From Crenothrix polyspora (GTDB taxonomy: Bacteria > Pseudomonadota > Gammaproteobacteria > Methylococcales > Methylomonadaceae): a stretch of 42,718 bases of DNA. Below, one piece after another: positions 8,402 through 17,333 of this stretch. The notes under the pieces were generated by a model. It was not told where the DNA came from and did not search any database. It saw only the letters and a list, made by a program, of their open reading frames with translations. How positions within the stretch are numbered: position 1 is the first letter of the stretch; each line of letters opens with the position of its first letter. The stretch lies in assembly GCA_945877505.1 (NCBI GenBank), contig CAMDWT010000012.1:1-42718 (forward strand), written 5' to 3'. The translations under genes and the position numbers were made by a program.

Positions 8402-10780
8402 TTATAATTTTAAGATTAACGCTCCCAAAGGTGGCAGGTTAAGTTTGATTGAGTGCGGTTGATTCATCCACACTATAGCCTCTGATCCAACAGCGGCATT
8501 GCCTACATTACTACCATCATAATATTTTGAATCAGAATTAAAAATCTCAGTATAAGTGCCTTCATCAGGCACTCCAAGTCGATAATTCTCTCTAGGAACC
8601 GGTGTAAAATTTAAAACAACAATTAAGTCTTCAAATTTACTTTTGCGTCGATAACTAATAATTGAATTTTCTACATCATGGCAATCAATCCATTCAAAGC
8701 CTTGAGATTCAAAATCATGAGCAAACAAAGCGGGATGTGTTTTATATAAATAATTCAAATCGGTTACTAGTGTTGAAACACCCTTATGATGAGGGTAGTC
8801 TAAAACATACCAATCCAAATCTTTACTCGCATTCCATTCTGTACCTTGTCCAAATTCACAGCCCATAAACAAAAGTTTTTTACCGGGATAGGTATACATG
8901 AAGGTGTAAAGTAATCGTAAATTAGCAAAACGTTGCCATTCATCTCCTGGCATTTTGTTAAGCAATGAACCTTTTCCATGCACCACCTCATCATGTGAAA
9001 AAGGTAGGGTGAAGTTTTCTGTAAAGGCGTAAAGCATCCCAAAAGTAAGACTATCGTGATGATATTTACGATGAATGGGCTCCTCACTCATATACGACAG
9101 CACATCATGCATCCAACCCATATTCCATTTCATGGAAAATCCTAAACCACCCGTCCATGTTGGTCGCGTTACTTGGGGCCATGAAGTAGACTCTTCTGCC
9201 ATCATCACAGTGCCCGGATGAAGATCATGAGTAACCGCATTGAGCTCTCTGAAAAAATCAATCGCTTCTAAATTCTCATTGCTACCATACATATTAGGTA
9301 TCCAATCATTCTCTTCCCGAGAATAATCTAGATAAAGCATAGAAGCAACGGCATCAACTCTTAAACCATCCAGATGAAACTCTTCCAACCAAAAGTTAGC
9401 ACTCGCTAACAAAAAGTTCTTTACTTCATTTCGACCATAGTTATAGATAAGCGTGCCCCAATCACGATGCTCGCCTTTACGAGGGTCTTCATGTTCATAA
9501 AGCGCACTGCCATCGAAACGAGCTAGCGCAAAGGCATCTTTAGGGAAATGGGCAGGAACCCAATCCAAAATAACGCCAATACCATTTTGGTGACAGGTAT
9601 CGATAAAATAACGAAAATCATCAGGAGATCCATGTCGACTGGTCGGTGCAAAATAACCCGTTGTTTGATAACCCCATGAACCATCAAAAGGATGCTCGGT
9701 AATGGGTAACAATTCAATGTGTGTAAAACCCATCTGTTTAACATAATTAACAAGCTCTACTGCAAGCGTTCTATACGATAAGAAGTTGCCGAGGTTATCA
9801 CGTCGCCATGATCCTAAATGGACTTCATAAATCGACATCGGCTCATGTAGCCAATCATGTTTAATCCGTTGTGTCATCCATTGCTTATCTTGCCAACTAT
9901 AGCTTTTTTCTTTCACTACAATAGAAGACGTATTGGGTCGGAATTCAAACTGTTGCCCGTAGGGATCTGTCTTTAATAAAATTTCCTTCGTATAACGGTT
10001 CAAAATCTCAAATTTATATAAAGAACCTGCTTTTAAACCTGGCAGAAATATTTCCCAAATTCCGCTCCCACCAAGACTCCGCATAGGATGACAACGCCCA
10101 TCCCAACGATTGAAATCGCCAACCACACTAACTCGACCTGCATTGGGTGCCCAGAGCGTAAATAAAACACCATCAACACCATCGACATTATGTAAATGTC
10201 CCCCTAATTTTTTATAGATATGCCAGTGCTTACCTTCTCCAAACAAATGTTGGTCAAATTCTGGTAATTGGGTGCCAAAGTCATAAGAATCATAGTTTTC
10301 ATGACTATAACCATTTTTATCTACCCATAGTATTTTGTAATGCGCTGGCAATTCAGCATCTTTAATAAAACATTCAAAAAAATCGGTACCCGGAAGACGA
10401 CATAACTCCGCACCGTTATGACTAAGATGAACTGTTTCTGCGTAGGGTAGATAAACGGTAATATTAAGTTGATCGTTTTTAATATGACGACCTAAGACTG
10501 AAAAAGGATCATGGTGCTTTGCTTCGCTAATTTTCAAAGCGTCCGCATCAAGTTTACTTGGCGGTGCTTTTACAGTCTGATCTTCCGTTGCTTTGACTAT
10601 GGGAAGCTTATCTTTTTTTATGGCTACTGCCTTAGGTTTTATAGTTTTCTTAGGTGTCGTTAGCGGTTTAGTCGCGGCCATTTTTTTTGGAATTTCAGCG
10701 TCTGGCGTCATTACTTCCGGTTTTTCTGAGATTGATTGTATAAGCTCAGAGTCAAGTGTATTAATAGAACGCTTTTTCAC
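8402..10780 (-). CDS. glgB: 1,4-alpha-glucan branching enzyme GlgB with a long basic N-terminal tail
   Basis: GlgB is a GH13 enzyme that cuts alpha-1,4 chains and re-attaches them as alpha-1,6 branches in glycogen. In this 792-residue protein an N-terminal CBM48-type region includes [20 protein letters not shown] (about 207-226). The catalytic barrel has the nucleophile Asp476 in [10 protein letters not shown], the acid Glu529/530 in MMAEES and Asp597 in [12 protein letters not shown]. Residues 1-84 are rich in Lys, Pro, Thr and Ala, and precede the usual start of homology ([11 protein letters not shown]). The protein is thus about 60 residues longer than the E. coli enzyme. The frame starts with GTG at 10780 with GAGG about ten bases upstream; internal Met codons at residues 24 and 34 are alternatives. 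It diverges from glgC. Confidence 0.96.
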   Translation of the reverse strand: MKKRSINTLDSELIQSISEKPEVMTPDAEIPKKMAATKPLTTPKKTIKPKAVAIKKDKLPIVKATEDQTVKAPPSKLDADALKISEAKHHDPFSVLGRHIKNDQLNITVYLPYAETVHLSHNGAELCRLPGTDFFECFIKDAELPAHYKILWVDKNGYSHENYDSYDFGTQLPEFDQHLFGEGKHWHIYKKLGGHLHNVDGVDGVLFTLWAPNAGRVSVVGDFNRWDGRCHPMRSLGGSGIWEIFLPGLKAGSLYKFEILNRYTKEILLKTDPYGQQFEFRPNTSSIVVKEKSYSWQDKQWMTQRIKHDWLHEPMSIYEVHLGSWRRDNLGNFLSYRTLAVELVNYVKQMGFTHIELLPITEHPFDGSWGYQTTGYFAPTSRHGSPDDFRYFIDTCHQNGIGVILDWVPAHFPKDAFALARFDGSALYEHEDPRKGEHRDWGTLIYNYGRNEVKNFLLASANFWLEEFHLDGLRVDAVASMLYLDYSREENDWIPNMYGSNENLEAIDFFRELNAVTHDLHPGTVMMAEESTSWPQVTRPTWTGGLGFSMKWNMGWMHDVLSYMSEEPIHRKYHHDSLTFGMLYAFTENFTLPFSHDEVVHGKGSLLNKMPGDEWQRFANLRLLYTFMYTYPGKKLLFMGCEFGQGTEWNASKDLDWYVLDYPHHKGVSTLVTDLNYLYKTHPALFAHDFESQGFEWIDCHDVENSIISYRRKSKFEDLIVVLNFTPVPRENYRLGVPDEGTYTEIFNSDSKYYDGSNVGNAAVGSEAIVWMNQPHSIKLNLPPLGALILKL

Positions 10781-10876
10781 TTTGAATGGCCTCGGTGTAG
10801 TAGTAGAATGAATGTTGAGTTAATCTTACCAAAATAACAAACAGTTGTAATATCTATATCAACATGGAGATGAAAT
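10781..10876. promoter_or_regulatory. Divergent regulatory region between glgB and glgC
   Basis: This 96-base stretch separates the divergent glgB and glgC genes and must contain or overlap both start regions. For glgC, TTACCA at 10826-10831 and TAATAT at 10848-10853 have a 16-base spacer and resemble a weak sigma-70 promoter, matching four of six bases in each box. GGAGATGA at 10866-10873 is the glgC ribosome site. No clear operator palindrome was seen. The assignment is tentative. Confidence 0.35.
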
Positions 10877-12157
10877 ATGTCAGAGCCAAGTAATTACCAA
10901 CATGATCATAATGTTGGTCATTTAACACGTAATACGATTGCACTAATTTTAGCGGGTGGTCGTGGCTCAAGATTGATGAACATGACGGATTGGCGGGCTA
11001 AACCCGCTGTACCTTTTGGCGGTAAGTTTAGAATTATTGATTTCCCTTTGTCTAATTGTGTTAATTCTGGCATACGCAAAATTGGCATACTCACCCAATA
11101 CAAGTCGGATTCTTTAATTCGTCATATTCAACAAGGATGGGGGTTTTTACGCGGTGAATTTGGTGAATATGTCGATTTAATGCCCGCGCAACAAAGACAT
11201 GATGAAAACTCTTGGTATAAAGGAACCGCTGACGCTATCTTTCAAAACATTGATATTCTGCGTAGTCGTAACCCCGCACACATTTTAGTCTTAGCCGGTG
11301 ATCATATCTATAAAATGGATTATGGTGCAATGCTGGCTGATCATATTCAAAAGAAAGCTGATTTAACGATTGGTTGTTTAGAGGTTTCACTTGAAGAAGC
11401 AACCGCCTTTGGCGTTATGGATGTTGATGCAAACCGACGCGTTAAGGCTTTTGTAGAAAAACCCGAACACCCCCCCGTTATGCCTGGAAGAACTGATACC
11501 GCCTTGGCATCGATGGGTATTTATATTTTTAATGCTGGTTTTCTTTTTGAGCAATTACTTAAAGATGCTGACAATAAAGATTCCACAAATGATTTTGGGA
11601 AAGATATCATACCTGCTGTCATTGATAAATATAACGTGAATGCTTATCCATTTCTGGACTTACAAAGTGGTGCACAAAGTTATTGGCGTGATGTAGGGAC
11701 AATTGACGCCTACTGGACAGCCAATATGGAATTGATCGGTGTTAATCCTGGCTTGAATCTTTATGATAATACTTGGCCCATCTGGACTAACCAAGAACAA
11801 ACACCCCCCGCTAAATTTGTATTTGATGATGATGAAAGGCGCGGACTAGCGGTTGACTCGATGGTTTCAGGCGGCTGTGTCATCTCTGGAGCCACCGTAC
11901 GGCACTCTTTGTTATTCTCAAATGTGCGGGTCAATTCCTTTACTTCTGTTAAGGATTCTATTGTCTTACCCCAAGTTAATATCGCTCGCCATTGCAGGAT
12001 TACTAAAGCAATCATTGAAAAAGGCTGTGACATTCCGGAAGGAACTATTATCGGTGAAAACAGAATAGACGACGAAAAAAGATTTCATGTAAGCGCAGGA
12101 GGCGTGGTCTTAGTCACCCCTGATATGTTGGGGCAAAAATTACACTATGTTCGATAA
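10877..12157 (+). CDS. glgC: Glucose-1-phosphate adenylyltransferase GlgC
   Basis: GlgC (ADP-glucose pyrophosphorylase) makes ADP-glucose and pyrophosphate from ATP and glucose 1-phosphate. It is the committed, allosterically controlled step of bacterial glycogen synthesis. The 426-residue protein has the nucleotide-binding [11 protein letters not shown] motif at residues 23-33, the [19 protein letters not shown] segment, [12 protein letters not shown], and the sugar-phosphate site VEKPEHPP. The C-terminal third is a left-handed beta-helix containing the [20 protein letters not shown] repeats. The length is usual. The ATG at 10877 has GGAG eight to eleven bases upstream. It is divergent from glgB and followed, after a 292-base gap containing a palindrome and a terminator, by malQ. 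Confidence 0.97.
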   Translation: MSEPSNYQHDHNVGHLTRNTIALILAGGRGSRLMNMTDWRAKPAVPFGGKFRIIDFPLSNCVNSGIRKIGILTQYKSDSLIRHIQQGWGFLRGEFGEYVDLMPAQQRHDENSWYKGTADAIFQNIDILRSRNPAHILVLAGDHIYKMDYGAMLADHIQKKADLTIGCLEVSLEEATAFGVMDVDANRRVKAFVEKPEHPPVMPGRTDTALASMGIYIFNAGFLFEQLLKDADNKDSTNDFGKDIIPAVIDKYNVNAYPFLDLQSGAQSYWRDVGTIDAYWTANMELIGVNPGLNLYDNTWPIWTNQEQTPPAKFVFDDDERRGLAVDSMVSGGCVISGATVRHSLLFSNVRVNSFTSVKDSIVLPQVNIARHCRITKAIIEKGCDIPEGTIIGENRIDDEKRFHVSAGGVVLVTPDMLGQKLHYVR

Positions 12158-12228
12158 ATATTTTTTAAAAGGTATTTAACAACAACCCTGTAGGTTGAAG
12201 TTAATTAATTTAATACTACTATTGTATC

Positions 12229-12245
12229 TAGGTAACGGTTACCTA
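12229..12245. promoter_or_regulatory. Perfect 17-base palindrome, possible repressor operator
   Basis: TAGGTAACGGTTACCTA is two 8-base arms around one central base, in the glgC-malQ gap. Its size and central CG resemble LacI/GalR-family operators, which often control maltodextrin genes, but no such regulator is in the window. The identification as an operator is inference. Confidence 0.4.
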
Positions 12246-12363
12246 ACGCTGCCGAACATCAATTTAATGAGCTGGTCGTAAAAATGAGTATTTTTGAAAC
12301 ATAATTCAGGCATAATTTGGCCAATTTATAGCGACTATTAGGCAAAAAGTCTCCAACTTATTT

Positions 12364-12400
12364 AAGGTCATCATTCTCTCAATAGAATGATGACTTTTTA
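12364..12400 (+). terminator. Strong intrinsic terminator just upstream of malQ
   Basis: An 11-base perfect stem (GTCATCATTCT at 12367-12377, AGAATGATGAC at 12384-12394) has a 6-base loop, is extended by A-T pairs, and is followed by TTTTT. It ends only about 50 bases before the preferred malQ start. It lies about 200 bases after glgC, so it either ends the glgC transcript or acts as an attenuator in the malQ leader. Confidence 0.85.
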
Positions 12401-12449
12401 GGTTGAGAAATGTGGTTCCTAAGTATTGAAATTAAACAGAGGCTTAAGC

Positions 12450-13925
12450 GTGAATAACCTTTTAAATAAACGAAGAACTGGCGTTCTATTACACATCACG
12501 TCTTTGCCCGGAAATGATAAACAAGGCAATCTGGGTAAGGATGCCTATCACTTCATAAATTTTTTACACGACTCAGGGATCACTGTCTGGCAGACCCTGC
12601 CCTTAGGAATGACTCATGCAGATGGATCCCCTTATCAATGCTTGTCCGCTCATGCTGGCAATCCAGCGTTAATAGATATAGATGCCCTAGTAGAGCTTGG
12701 CTGGTTAAAACCCGCTGAGCAATGTGATGAATGTAAAGGTTCTTTTGTATTTAACAAAAGCTGTCTGATTGCAAAGGTTTTTAAAGGTTTTTTAACGCGA
12801 GCGACCCCAGCCGATAAAGATGATTTTGTAACATTCTGCAAAGAAAAAGCCTTTTGGCTAGATGATTTCGCCTTGTTTATGTCGCTTAGAAATGTCTTTA
12901 ATCAAAGTTCATGGAATCAATGGCCTAAACCTTTCAAAGAAAGAGATATAGAAGCGCTTAATGAAGCTAGGCACCGTTTAGCTGAAGACATTGACGGTAT
13001 TAAATTCGAGCAGTATGTTTTTTTTAGACAATGGATGACTTTAAAAGCTTATGCAAATGAGCGGGGCGTCCTTTTATTTGGTGATATTCCTATATTTGTA
13101 TCCTATGACAGCGCCGATGTGTGGGCAAATCGTAAGGTATTCAAACTAAATAAGTCAGGTGAAATGTCGGTTGTTGCCGGCGTTCCTCCAGATTACTTTT
13201 CTGCCACAGGTCAACGCTGGGGAAATCCGCATTATGATTGGAGCTATCTAAATGCAACGGGCTTTACTTGGTGGGTAGAGCGCATGAAAACTCAACTTGA
13301 ACAATTTGATATTTTACGTATTGATCATTTTCGAGGATTAGAAGCTGCTTGGGAAATTCCTGCAGACGAACCAACGGCGCAAAATGGCGCCTGGGTTAAA
13401 GCGCCCGGAAGCGCTCTACTAGGGGCTATAAAAAAACAACTAGGTTCCATTCCTTTAGTTGCTGAAGACTTGGGCATCATTACTGATGAAGTTGAAGCCT
13501 TACGAGATGAATTTAATCTACCTGGCATGAAAATATTACAATTTGCTTTTGGTAGTGGCCCAGAAAATCCTTATTTACCTTGTCATTACAATAAAAACTG
13601 CGTTGTTTATACGGGTACGCATGATAACGACACAACCATAGGCTGGACAAGGACTATGGGCGAGCATGAAAGAAACTTTGCTTATGACTATTTAGCTAAT
13701 CACTCAGGTTCACTACATTATTCGTTAATTCAAGCTGCTTTAGGATCAGTCGCCAATCTTGCTATAATTCCTATGCAGGATATTCTTGAGTTAGGTTCTG
13801 ATGCAAGAATGAATACTCCAGGTACGGTCATTGGTAACTGGAACTGGCGTTTTCAATGGGATCAACTATCGCATAATCAAGCGTCAAGATTTACTCATTT
13901 AGTTTCTTTATATAATCGTAAGTAA
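12450..13925 (+). CDS. malQ: 4-alpha-glucanotransferase MalQ (amylomaltase)
   Basis: MalQ is a GH77 enzyme that moves maltodextrin segments between alpha-1,4-glucan chains. Next to glgABC it probably recycles short chains released during glycogen turnover. The roughly 490-residue product starts with the usual RRTGVLLHITSLPG, then has GDIPIFVSYDSADVWA, the nucleophile region ILRIDHFRGLEAAWEIP, the acid/base region LVAEDLGIIT, and THDNDTTIGW. These features match bacterial amylomaltases of about 500 residues. I prefer GTG at 12450, because AGAGG lies about eight bases upstream and homology begins just after it. An in-frame TTG at 12426 would add eight residues and lacks such a site. The gene converges on the XoxJ-like gene. 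Confidence 0.95.
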   Translation: MNNLLNKRRTGVLLHITSLPGNDKQGNLGKDAYHFINFLHDSGITVWQTLPLGMTHADGSPYQCLSAHAGNPALIDIDALVELGWLKPAEQCDECKGSFVFNKSCLIAKVFKGFLTRATPADKDDFVTFCKEKAFWLDDFALFMSLRNVFNQSSWNQWPKPFKERDIEALNEARHRLAEDIDGIKFEQYVFFRQWMTLKAYANERGVLLFGDIPIFVSYDSADVWANRKVFKLNKSGEMSVVAGVPPDYFSATGQRWGNPHYDWSYLNATGFTWWVERMKTQLEQFDILRIDHFRGLEAAWEIPADEPTAQNGAWVKAPGSALLGAIKKQLGSIPLVAEDLGIITDEVEALRDEFNLPGMKILQFAFGSGPENPYLPCHYNKNCVVYTGTHDNDTTIGWTRTMGEHERNFAYDYLANHSGSLHYSLIQAALGSVANLAIIPMQDILELGSDARMNTPGTVIGNWNWRFQWDQLSHNQASRFTHLVSLYNRK

Positions 13926-13926
13926 G

Positions 13927-13963
13927 GCGTTTAGATTTATGCTTATTGCTTAAATCTAAACGC
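13927..13963. terminator. Bidirectional hairpin between malQ and the XoxJ-like gene
   Basis: A 13-base perfect inverted repeat (GCGTTTAGATTTA at 13927-13939 and TAAATCTAAACGC at 13951-13963) has an 11-base loop in the gap between two convergent genes. It lacks a long T-run on either side, so termination could be weak or factor-assisted, but its place and perfection fit a shared terminator. Confidence 0.6.
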
Positions 13964-13987
13964 TCATAAGATGCTTTATATTCGCCC

Positions 13988-14842
13988 TTAATGTTGCCCT
14001 CTAGGCGTTTCTTTTGTGATAGGCAGCAAAGGCACTTCATAATCCCTAATAATTGCCTGAATCTGCTCTGCTTTACTTACGATCAATTTATCAAGTAACA
14101 ACTTCTTATCTTTATCGGCCTTTCTAACACCCATTGACATAGCATAATCAAACTTGATTCCTGGAGTAGATATCATTGGAATCATTGTGTAACTATTCTT
14201 TGGGCTTTGTGTTGTCACATAAGCTGCAACCGGACCCCACAATATAACCATATCTATTTTTTTAGCTTTAAAATCCTTGTCTATTTGCATGGCAACATTA
14301 TTCTCACTATCACCCGACATTGATTGATAAGAAATACCTTGATCAAGTAAGCCATTTTGTTGCATCCATGTCGTTCCAGGACCACGATCAAACATGGCTA
14401 TTTTTAAAGATTCCTGTCTCTGTAAAGGCAAGGCACTTAATTGCGCAGCCTCTTTAATATCGTCCCAACCTCGCCCCTTTGCAATTAAAAGCACATAAGT
14501 AGAGTGATAATAAGGCACTGTGGTTAATGTTAAATCATAACCTGCAGGTACACCCATAACGACATCACATTTAAATTTATCACTCTCCGCATCCCAATCA
14601 TTGACGGATGCAGTTAGAGTATTGCGAATAAAACCAATACGTTGAGCAAACCAAGTGTACTCAACATCTTGTCCTAAGGCTTGCGCGAATAGCTCTGCAA
14701 TCTTATTTTCAAAACCATCTTGGTTTTTTGTAGAGTAAGGTGGATTAAGCGGATCGGCGCACACTTTAAATTTTTCTTTTGCAACCGCTGGTAGCATTAA
14801 CGAAGCTAAACATAACGCTAAGAGTACTTTTGTAATGCTCAT
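13988..14842 (-). CDS. MxaJ/XoxJ-type periplasmic binding protein (quinoprotein dehydrogenase-associated)
   Basis: The 284-residue product has a cleavable signal peptide (MSITKVLLALCLASLMLPAVA, likely cut after residue 21) and an amino-acid-binding-protein fold. Typical sequences are FKVCADPLNPPYS near the mature N-terminus, DVVMGVPAGYDL, YHSTYVL and DMVILWGPVAAY. These match the family of substrate-binding-like proteins associated with PQQ alcohol dehydrogenases, which includes MxaJ and XoxJ. XoxJ is thought to help maturation of the lanthanide methanol dehydrogenase XoxF in the periplasm. No dehydrogenase or cytochrome gene lies beside it, so it is an orphan copy here. It is the strongest sign of a methylotrophic host. 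ATG at 14842 is preceded by an AAAGGAAA ribosome site. Whether it is MxaJ, XoxJ or a third paralogue cannot be decided. Confidence 0.82.
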   Translation of the reverse strand: MSITKVLLALCLASLMLPAVAKEKFKVCADPLNPPYSTKNQDGFENKIAELFAQALGQDVEYTWFAQRIGFIRNTLTASVNDWDAESDKFKCDVVMGVPAGYDLTLTTVPYYHSTYVLLIAKGRGWDDIKEAAQLSALPLQRQESLKIAMFDRGPGTTWMQQNGLLDQGISYQSMSGDSENNVAMQIDKDFKAKKIDMVILWGPVAAYVTTQSPKNSYTMIPMISTPGIKFDYAMSMGVRKADKDKKLLLDKLIVSKAEQIQAIIRDYEVPLLPITKETPRGQH

Positions 14843-14888
14843 TTGTTATTTCCTTTTAAAACAAGATTAGATGCTCGGTAAATCACAA

Positions 14889-14927
14889 GCAAAAAAAAAG
14901 CTTATCAAACTGATAAGCCTTATTTTT
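14889..14927 (-). terminator. Terminator after the tRNA genes
   Basis: The 8-base stem GCTTATCA/TGATAAGC (14900-14907, 14911-14918) with a 3-base loop is followed on the minus strand by nine T residues. It lies directly after the distal tRNA-Glu, so it should end the gltX-tRNA transcript before the XoxJ-like gene. The other strand also has a T-rich tail. Confidence 0.8.
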
Positions 14928-15003
14928 TGGCGTCCCCAAGGGGGTTCGAACCCCTGTTACCGCCGTGAAAGGGCAGTGTCCTAGGCCGCTAGACGATGGG
15001 GAC
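14928..15003 (-). tRNA. tRNA-Glu(TTC), copy 1
   Basis: On the minus strand a complete cloverleaf can be drawn: acceptor GTCCCC/GGGGAC, discriminator G, encoded CCA end, TTCGA in the T-loop, and anticodon loop with TTC in CTTTCAC. The gene is identical over 76 bases to the copy at 15108-15183. It is downstream of, and co-oriented with, gltX, which encodes the enzyme that charges it. Confidence 0.97.
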
Positions 15004-15107
15004 TAAAACTGGTTTAGTCTGGCCTAATAAATCTAATCCCGGAAGATGAGATGGAAAACTAAATTTTTCAAACTATTATGGATCTGTACATCAAGAGCCA
15101 AAAAAAA

Positions 15108-15183
15108 TGGCGTCCCCAAGGGGGTTCGAACCCCTGTTACCGCCGTGAAAGGGCAGTGTCCTAGGCCGCTAGACGATGGGGAC
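15108..15183 (-). tRNA. tRNA-Glu(TTC), copy 2
   Basis: The 76-base gene has the same sequence as copy 1, offset by exactly 180 bases, including the encoded CCA. The flanks differ on both sides, so only the gene itself is duplicated or kept identical. It lies between tRNA-Ala and the other tRNA-Glu and is probably cut from a common precursor. Confidence 0.97.
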
Positions 15184-15208
15184 TAGCAATTTTAATTATC
15201 TTTATTTT

Positions 15209-15284
15209 TGGTGGAGCCAAGCGGAATCGAACCGCTGACCTCAACACTGCCAGTGTTGCGCTCTACCAATTGAGCTATGGCCCC
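15209..15284 (-). tRNA. tRNA-Ala(GGC)
   Basis: On the minus strand the gene begins GGGGCCATAGCTCAATTGG and ends GGCTCC-A-CCA. The anticodon arm CAACA-CTGGCAG-TGTTG gives anticodon GGC. The acceptor has the G3:U70 pair expected for tRNA-Ala (GGGGCC against GGCTCC). It lies 46 bases after the gltX stop, first in a three-tRNA cluster. Confidence 0.96.
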
Positions 15285-15330
15285 AAGTAAAGAACGGGCA
15301 TTCTACAGTAAATATCCATATAATCCAATA

Positions 15331-16734
15331 CTATTTTAAACTTCTTATGTAATTAATGGCTTTTTCTATTCTACGTAATGTTTTTTCTTGCCCAAGTAAT
15401 GACAAAGTAATATCTATAGCTGGAGAAACGCCTGAGCCACATACTGCAACTCGCAGCGGTTGAGCCACCTTACCCATATTCAGCCCCAACACCTCGGCAA
15501 GGTCCGTAATGATTTGATGGGCAACTTCTCCAGTCCACTCTGACACATTTACAAATTCATCGTGTAATCGAGCCAAAACCTCATCAGAACCCGCTGTAAA
15601 ATTCTTTTTAACGGCTTTATCATCATACGCATCAAAATCTTTATAAAAATAAACACTGGATGCCGCCATCTCAACCAAGGTTTTACTCCGCTCTCTTTGC
15701 GCATTGACCAGATCAACTAAATTTGGCCCCTCAGCTGGATCAATACCTAATTGCCCCATATGCCAACTTAAATGACGTGCTACGTGAACTGGATCGCTAT
15801 TCATAATGTATTGGTGATTCAACCATAACAATTTTTCCATGTTAAACGTTGATGCAGAAACATTGACGTCATCTAATTCAAAATATTCAACCATTTCATC
15901 AATCGTAAATATTTCCTGATCACCATGAGACCAACCAAGACGAACCAGATAATTAAGCAATGCCTCCGGCAAATAGCCCTCATCACGAAACTGCATCACA
16001 CTGACAGCACCGTGTCGCTTAGACAAACGCGCGCCGTCTGCCCCCAAAATCATTGGTAAATGCGCATATTCTGGAACAACAGCACCTAAAGCCTTAAGGA
16101 TGTTCATCTGCCTAGGTGTATTGTTGATATGATCATCGCCACGAATAACATGAGTGACCCGCATATCCATATCATCGACAACCACGGTTAAATTATAGGT
16201 TGGCGTTCCATCGCCCCTTGCAATGATCAAATCATCCAGCTCTTTATTTGCAACTACAATATCACCCTTAACAAGATCAACTATAGTTACCACGCCATCC
16301 ACTGGATTTTTAAAACGAATAACGGACTCCTTTGACGGGTCTAACGCACCAGAATCCCTGCACTTTCCATTGTAGCGGGGCTTTTGTTTGTTAGCCATTT
16401 GATCAGCACGTAACTGCTCTAATTCATCTTTACTACAATAGCAATAGTAGGCATCACCTTGTGCCAATAACTGCTGAATTATTTCTTTGTATCGATCAAA
16501 ATGCTGAGTTTGATAAAAAGGTCCCGCATCATAGTCTAGACCCAACCATGACATTCCTTCAAGAATCGCGTTAACAGATTCCTGCGTTGAACGCTCCAAA
16601 TCTGTATCTTCGATCCTTAAAATAAATTTTCCGCCATGTTTTCGCGCATAAAGCCATGAAAACAGAGCAGTTCGTGCTCCACCGACATGTAAATAACCTG
16701 TTGGACTCGGGGCAAATCGGGTTGTTATACTCAT
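15331..16734 (-). CDS. gltX: Glutamyl-tRNA synthetase GltX
   Basis: This class I synthetase charges tRNA-Glu with glutamate in the cytoplasm. The 467-residue protein has the HIGH-type motif [15 protein letters not shown] (His16-Val-Gly-Gly), the FILRIEDTD segment and the KMSKS-type motif [11 protein letters not shown] Cys pair in YCYCSKDEL and a further Cys in YNGKCRD look like the zinc-binding insert of discriminating or E. coli-type enzymes. The C-terminal helical anticodon domain is complete. It follows the Sel1-repeat gene by 7 bases on the same strand and is followed by tRNA-Ala and two tRNA-Glu genes, an order also known from Pseudomonas. The enzyme and its substrate tRNA may therefore share a transcript. 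Confidence 0.97.
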   Translation of the reverse strand: MSITTRFAPSPTGYLHVGGARTALFSWLYARKHGGKFILRIEDTDLERSTQESVNAILEGMSWLGLDYDAGPFYQTQHFDRYKEIIQQLLAQGDAYYCYCSKDELEQLRADQMANKQKPRYNGKCRDSGALDPSKESVIRFKNPVDGVVTIVDLVKGDIVVANKELDDLIIARGDGTPTYNLTVVVDDMDMRVTHVIRGDDHINNTPRQMNILKALGAVVPEYAHLPMILGADGARLSKRHGAVSVMQFRDEGYLPEALLNYLVRLGWSHGDQEIFTIDEMVEYFELDDVNVSASTFNMEKLLWLNHQYIMNSDPVHVARHLSWHMGQLGIDPAEGPNLVDLVNAQRERSKTLVEMAASSVYFYKDFDAYDDKAVKKNFTAGSDEVLARLHDEFVNVSEWTGEVAHQIITDLAEVLGLNMGKVAQPLRVAVCGSGVSPAIDITLSLLGQEKTLRRIEKAINYIRSLK

Positions 16735-16741
16735 GATAATA

Positions 16742-17209
16742 TTATTTAGTTAATAAGATTTTTTTAGCGTACTCTGTTGGAATTTGTTTAGCGGCGCTTA
16801 AGCGCATAGCTTGATAACTAAACGCAACACTGCCCTTAGCAACATTATTTTTCCCTAAAATAGCTAATGAAGTTGTATTGCCTTGGGCAGCGGCCTTCTC
16901 ATACCATTGTGTTGCCATTTTTACATCGTTATTTACGCCGAGACCTCGATCATACATTGCCGCAATAATCACCTCAGCTTCAATATTTCCTTGGTGGGCC
17001 GCTTTTAAAATCCACTCAGCCGCACTTTGCTCATTTTTTTCAACACCACTCCCCAGCAAATACATCGCGCCGAGTTTAAGCTGTGACTTCACATCACCAT
17101 GCCCTGCAGCATTAACTAAGTGCGAATATTCTAGTGATTCTTCCGCGTGTGCACTTAGACACAATGACAGCAAGCTAGAGAAAAAAAACAATCTAATTGT
17201 CGTATACAT
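16742..17209 (-). CDS. Exported Sel1-like repeat protein
   Basis: The 155-residue product starts with a signal peptide ([22 protein letters not shown], cut near residue 22). About three Sel1-type TPR repeats follow, seen as [40 protein letters not shown] and [16 protein letters not shown]. Such solenoids usually mediate protein-protein contacts in the periplasm or at the envelope; no enzyme motif is present. The ATG at 17209 has an AAGGAG ribosome site. The stop lies only 7 bases before the gltX start, so the two genes are likely co-transcribed, although no functional link is known. The partner cannot be inferred. Confidence 0.8.
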   Translation of the reverse strand: MYTTIRLFFFSSLLSLCLSAHAEESLEYSHLVNAAGHGDVKSQLKLGAMYLLGSGVEKNEQSAAEWILKAAHQGNIEAEVIIAAMYDRGLGVNNDVKMATQWYEKAAAQGNTTSLAILGKNNVAKGSVAFSYQAMRLSAAKQIPTEYAKKILLTK

Positions 17210-17333
17210 TTAAGTAACTCCTTAACCTTATATTCACTAAAAATCAGCACATTCAACCCGTGTATATTATCAACTCAAGTATCAATAAGAATAGCCTCGT
17301 GCCGACTTGCATTGCTATAAACTATCAATCAAC

